A stretch of DNA of 64,000 nucleotides from positions 186,001 to 250,000 of the forward strand of contig JAKSGN010000038.1 of NCBI GenBank assembly GCA_024180945.1. The letters are read 5' to 3'. The notes beneath the pieces are model-generated. The model did not search any database. It had not been told where the DNA came from and worked only from the letters and a program-made list of their open reading frames with translations. The DNA comes from Macrophomina tecta (lineage: Eukaryota; Ascomycota; Dothideomycetes; Botryosphaeriales; Botryosphaeriaceae). The first letter of the stretch is position 1, and every line of letters begins with the position of its first letter. The position numbers were made by a program, and so were the translations under genes. Shown in pieces: positions 59,401 to 64,000 of this stretch.

Positions 59401-59592
59401 TACTAGTATCTCTAGTAGAGAAAGAAAGCGTAGGAGTTAGTAATTCTATTCTCTACGAAATTACGAGGTATAAAAGTTATAGAGCTAGTTTATAGAGAAG
59501 AGAAGAAAGAACTATAGTTAGTAGTTCTTAGTAGACGTTCGTAAGTAGTAATTACCGCTATAGAATTTATTAGGCTTATTCTTTATACGTAT
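56420..59592 (-). pseudogene. Long unidentified coding relic (over 1000 codons)
   Basis: Reading TAG and TAA as Gln or Trp, one minus-strand frame can be followed across about 3.1 kb without obvious frame change. Near 59500-59300 it gives SITFIPRNFVENRITNSYAF and YFPSLLALLETLRFSI. Near 58900-58750 it gives YYDLRYFLDYI, AILNFYYNDKKFAHFLELTD and AIYISSITPTKTIF. Near 58660 it gives RTHELEESVLAVLLDRITL. Near 57260-57180 it gives LPRRKTRSKINNESEELLRI, a basic and acidic, probably helical region. Near 56870-56800 it gives GVVISKVIRKTFPKDKI. I recognise no transposase, polymerase, nuclease or other domain. The frame lies on the strand of the flanking LTR and is cut upstream by gypsy-3 (59593). It could be a gene carried by an LTR element, the protein of an unknown transposon, or a host gene caught in RIP. 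Confidence 0.5.
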
Positions 59593-59793
59593 TGTTTAAG
59601 GATCTATAAGGGAGGAATTTTATATTTATATCTATTTAGGTAAAAGAACGCGTGTTAGCGCGAGAAGATCTTATTTTAATATTTATATCGGTCCGAGCGT
59701 TAGAGTAGTAATTTTAGAAGGTGCGTAAGCGTTCTTACTAACGCTTCCGCTGAGGGTTTAATTTCTATAGGGGAATATAATTTTGGCCTATAG
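59593..59793 (-). repeat. Gypsy-3 3' LTR (about 201 bp)
   Basis: On the plus strand it runs from TGTTTAAGGATC to TTTTGGCCTATA. On the minus strand it holds a TATA-like TATAAATATAAAATTCC near its end, as LTR promoters do. It directly follows the chromodomain end of gypsy-3. The other LTR would lie beyond the window; the expected target duplication is CGTAT (59588-59592). Confidence 0.6.
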
Positions 59794-59829
59794 TATCGTT
59801 ACTATACTATTCGTAGTTATTTCTATTTA

Positions 59830-60943
59830 GTTTTACGCCTACCTCTAATCGGGCGGTTAGACGCGGTAATGGAATACTTAGCTTTAAAGTCTTAGATAAG
59901 CTTCTTTACTTACTTTAATGCGTCTTCCCCTAGCTAGCTATTATAGGCTAGTTCCTAGCCCTTCTATTATACGAGGTATTTTCGTTTCGTCTTATTCTAG
60001 ACCTATACTTTTCTTTTATCGAGAAGTCTTTCGATCTTATATAACGAATCGGGCTAATCCTAGTCTATAAGGGGTCTTGGTTTAGGGTACTTCTAGTTTC
60101 TTTTATAGGGATCTATACCCTTAGGGGCTAGCTCGAGCTACGTAATAGAGATAACGGAATAAATCTTTTATATATCGGGTAATTCTAACTCGTAGGCTAG
60201 ATTCCCGATTATTCTCTTAACTTTAAAAGGGCCTTAGTATTAGTAAAAAAATTTTTAGTCCGCGTATTCTTTTATCTTATATTCTTAGTAGAGTTTTACG
60301 AATACTAAATCTTCTTTCTTTAGATAAAGGGGCTTATATTTAGTATTATAGCGGGCTTTCTAGCTTATAGTTATAAAACTAATTACCTCCTCCGCTTCTT
60401 AGCGTATAGTATTACGGAGCTACGCTCTATCTTTTAGTACTTTTGTAAGAGCTGAGAGAGGGTCTAGTTTAATATTTATACTATAGAGTATCTAGTTTAG
60501 AAAGAAGTTAGTAGTAGCGCTTACTACGTTATTAAGAACGGCTTAGAGATGCGAAAGAGTCTTAGTCTATTCGTAGTTCGGATTTACTATAACGTAGTAT
60601 TGTAACGTAATCTCTATAGTTTAATTACTTCTTTCTAATTAGCTATCTACTTAGAAATAATATGCCGTCGTAAGATAGCGTACGATTTTTATTACTTTAT
60701 AAGCTTTCTTCTAAAAGTGGAAAATAAAGCATAGATCTCGGTCCGTAATATAGATCCTAGGGAGTTTTTACTTATAAAAGACGATCTTCTTTATATATTA
60801 GTTCGCCTATTTCTCGGTGCTCTAGTCCTCCTTATCTTTAATTAAGAGGATGGCCTTTATAGCTTTATAGATAATAGTAAGAAGTGTATTAAAGGTGTTC
60901 TTTATCGGTGGTATTTTTATAATTATTAAATAATAGGGGTTTA
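59830..60943 (-). pseudogene. Gypsy-3 integrase end and chromodomain
   Basis: Minus-strand reading starts in the integrase core: ITDRDLCFIFHFQKKAYKVI near 60780-60720, YYFQVDSQLERSNQTIEITL near 60660-60610, then the C-terminal barrel (GPFKVKRIIGNLAYELELPD near 60230-60160, YSVISITQLELAPKGIDPYK near 60150-60095). It ends in a chromodomain-like stretch (LYKIERLLDKRKVQV, KRKYLV near 60030-59960). These are standard for Ty3/gypsy chromoviruses of a subgroup other than gypsy-1. The element is interrupted at 60944 by copia-3. Confidence 0.88.
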
Positions 60944-61102
60944 TGTAGCGGTTAGAGTAGAGATAGTTCGCGGTAAGTTACTCGATTTTATCTATCTACT
61001 AAGCTCTCGCTAAGATATATATATAGCTTACGTACCACGCTAACCCTGATATAGAGGACGCTTAGACTTATATCTATATAGGTATAAGTTTTAGTCCGTA
61101 CA
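60944..61102 (-). repeat. Copia-3 3' LTR (159 bp)
   Basis: It starts TGTAGCGGTTAGAG and ends TTTTAGTCCGTACA on the plus strand. To its right is the polypurine-like GTAGAAGGGCG (minus strand), so it is a 3' LTR of a minus-strand element. The five bases to its left are GTTTA (60939-60943). It interrupts the gypsy-3 integrase. Confidence 0.75.
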
Positions 61103-64000
61103 CGCCCTTCTACTAAATACTAAATGGAGCTCTAATTCTTAATACTCCTACTAAGCTCTAATTAATTAGTCGCTCGCCCTTAGCCCTAGCTAATTAACGA
61201 ATATTCGGTGTTATTCCTTAGTTAGCAGCTTTATTAATCCGTTAGCTACTATATTCTTACTTAGCACGTACTTAACGTGCATGCGGTTTCTCGTAACGAG
61301 GTCTCGGACGTTATAGTAGTATACGTTAATATACTTTAATCTTTCGTGCACATAAGAATTCTTTACGAGAGCTAGCGTATTCTTATTATCTTTCTTTAGA
61401 CTAATACGATTACTACGGAAATTCTCTTTCTCGTGTAGTAATATCCGAAAAGGGGATAATCCTAAGTACTCCTCTTTTCCTATCTTACGTAGTAGCTGGA
61501 TAAGCTACTAAGACTCCTTAGCGTAGGCCGATATTACTATATACTTGGCTTTAGTAGTAGAGGTCGATACTAATCTTTACTTTTAGCTCTTCTAACTAAT
61601 TAGTCCGTTACTAAGTAGAAAGATATATCTAAGAATACTCTTCCTATCTAACTTATTTATAGCGTAGTCTAAGTCTAAGTACTCAATAAGGTATAGGCTT
61701 CTACTATCTTCGTATATAATCCTAAGGTTAACTATTAATCTAAGGTATCGTAGGAGGCCTTTTAGTACTCGGCCGTAGTATTCTATTAGATTACTTAGAT
61801 ATTAGCTTAGTCATCTAACTAAGAATATAATATCTAGATGTATAAGAACCGCGAGGTATATTAGCTTTCTAATAGTATACTAATATTTCTTTAGGTCTAT
61901 CCTCTTATCTTCTAGCCTAGAGGAACGGAGCGAGTTATATCTATTAAGCGGTAGCGTAGAGGGCCTCGACTTATTCTATTCTATATAGAGTGTTTAAAAT
62001 ATTTCCTATAGGTAGTAGAATTAGTCGATACGTAGGCTTCTACTATAATGATTACGAGAGACGCGAACTCTAAAAATCTTTACTATCTTTTCTAGATTCT
62101 TAATTTTAAAGACTTTATTAATCGCGTCTTTAAACTATCTAATATCCTTAGTTCTCTTAGCGGTAATAGAAATATCGTTGACGTAGACGAGTAGTATTAT
62201 CTTTCTCTCGCTATAGATTAGTAGATATAGGTCTATTTCGCTCTAATAGAAGCCGAGGGCCTTTAGTTCTCTTATATAGTTATTATTCTAGTCTCGTATG
62301 GCTTGTTTAAGGCCGTATAGGCTACGTAAAAGCTTAAAGATGCGTCTTAGCTAGACTATTACCCCCTCTAGCGGGGCTATATAGATCTCTTTACGGAGAC
62401 GTAACTTAGTAAAGGTATTATTAATGTCGATCTAGTGTAGCTCGAGGTTTATAAGCGCGACGATTACTAGAAATATTCGAAGTATCTCGTGGCGAATAGT
62501 TAGAGCGAAGGTATTCTAGAAGTTATATCTAAATCTTTACGTAAATTCTCTTATAACGAGGCGCGCTTTAGCTTTCTTAAGTAAGCTATTAGTATTTAGC
62601 TTTAGCTTAAATACCTACTTACTTATTATAATATTTACTCTCTTTAATAGTACGACTTCTTCCTAGGTTTCGTTACTAGCAAGAGCGGTAAGTTTATTAT
62701 AGATAGCCTATTTCTAGAGCTCTCTAAACTATTTATCTTCTACTACTTTCGTATACGTTTTAGGAATTAGTACTTCTAATCTAACGATCTTCTTAACTTT
62801 TATGGAGAGAGTATAGAATACCTATGTCCTAGGGCTTTTATAGTACTTAATTGGAGTTTAACTAATAAATATAAATAGACTCCGAGGTATTTTAGATACC
62901 GGCTCTTTCTTTATATATTCTTTCTTCGTTCTTTTACGCTTAGAAATAAATACTCCCTAGAAGCGTCCTGTTTTCGGCGCGTCGCTCTAAGCCTCGTAGG
63001 TACTAGCTCGACTTTCTTCTTTCTTAGAAATAGTAGTAGTAGATTCTAATACTTCTACTAGTAAGCTCTCTTTCTTTTTAACTATTATTTCTGGCGCGAA
63101 GAGAATTTTGCGAGGCCGTCCTATAGGACGTCTCTTAGGGACTATATTTAGCTTAGCTTTAATCTTAAAGTTTAGGTCGATGTCTCCTCCCTTTTTATTC
63201 TTAGCGAATTAGATACTATAGCTACGGATAACCCTTTCTAAGTCCGGGGCCTATAGATGATATTACTTATCGGTTTCGTCTATATAGCCTATAAATACTT
63301 CTACTCTCCCCCGGTTTATTAGCTTGTTATGGCGGGAACCGATAAAAAGTAACTTTAGGTTAACGTAGAAGTAGACCTTATAGCTCTAAACGCGTATATA
63401 GTTAATACTTAGTTTCTAACTAGTAAACGTCTCTTTGGGGCTAGAGGGGTTTCCTTCGAGAAGAGGTTTAATAGTAGTTTAATTATATAGATACGCGTCG
63501 GTTTTGGCTGCCTCTACCTAGAATTTAATCGGTAGGCTAGCATCTTCTAGTATAGCTTATACGTTTATCTTAGTAGTTTAGATTGCCCGTTCTGCTACAC
63601 TATTTATACTTAACTAATAGGGAATGGTGTACTAAGAAATAATTTTAAGCGTGAAATACTACTAGTCGAGTATTAATTTTAACTTAGTAGTATTATTACT
63701 ACGTACTATATATAGCTTAGTTCCTACTTAGAGTTCCACCTTTACGCGCTACTTATTTAGGGCATGGGGTGCTTCCCCTCATTTTCTAAGGGTAATGGTC
63801 TATACTTTTCTTAAGTAATTATTAATAATCTTAAGGAAGTAAGCGTATTCTATCTAGGATTTAGAAAGAGGGCTGTAGATATTAATTAATACGAGTAATA
63901 GTACTACGGGCTTTTTATTACTTACGTAGTGTCCCCTCTTATTTTTAATCTTAGTAAGGGTATATACTCTATATACATAATTTTCTTCTACTACCGTTGG
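61103..64000 (-). pseudogene. Copia-3 Pol 3' half, runs off the window
   Basis: Minus strand: the RNase H end reads IHVKY-like HVKYVLSKNIVANGLIKLLT with KE and HRIFVN near 61290-61180. The reverse-transcriptase active site LLVYVNDISIT lies at about 62165-62194 (YVDD to YVND). Reverse-transcriptase N-terminal and integrase-linker sequence follows to the right end. RIP-type stops are frequent. The 5' half and 5' LTR lie outside the window. Confidence 0.82.

Overview
The window looks like a transposon-rich, AT-rich block from a filamentous ascomycete (Pezizomycotina). Most of it consists of transposable elements carrying the signature of repeat-induced point mutation (RIP). CpA/TpG has mostly become TpA, CpG is kept, and old reading frames can be followed only by reading TAG/TAA as former CAG, CAA or TGG codons. 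Short multi-intron genes with canonical fungal splice sites and lariat branch sites, Tad-like LINEs, Fot1/pogo elements, chromodomain Ty3/gypsy and Ty1/copia elements all fit this lineage. No bacterial features were seen.

Layout. 1-3100: relics of two LINEs. 3200-11440: a Tc1/mariner element inserted into a Helitron, which also holds a complete Ty1/copia element (5315-10628); a probable solo LTR adjoins it. 11440-15182: a GC-normal island with one intact six-exon membrane-protein gene (11679-13086). 15183-30916: a cluster of Fot1/pogo elements, deletion derivatives and MITEs. One Fot1 copy contains a solo LTR, which contains a second solo LTR, which contains an 8.4 kb Ty3/gypsy element, each with its own target-site duplication. 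30917-33690: a second GC-normal island with an intact seven-exon PTH11-type receptor gene (31849-33222). 33690-36716: a LINE 3' fragment and a hAT transposase relic that itself holds a small solo LTR. 36719-40354: a Fot1 copy with another pogo element inside it. 40357-55727: a Ty1/copia element split by a Ty3/gypsy element (41514-54870), itself split by another Ty1/copia element (48045-53491). 55728-64000: the 3' end of a further LTR element holding a long unidentified degraded reading frame, then a Ty3/gypsy integrase-chromodomain end that is cut by a Ty1/copia element running off the window.

Only two genes look functional. Both encode multi-span membrane proteins, and both sit in islands that escaped RIP. 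They are unrelated in sequence and show no sign of forming a cluster. The rest records repeated nested insertion and silencing. The least explained item is the long unidentified frame at about 56.4-59.6 kb. Other points of interest are an antisense frame shared by both Ty3 elements, the tRNA-like segment in a Ty3 LTR, the strand-asymmetric G-to-A differences between two copia LTRs, and several insertions whose removal restores the host element's reading frame. All exon, domain and boundary calls come from reading the sequence by eye; no database search was run.
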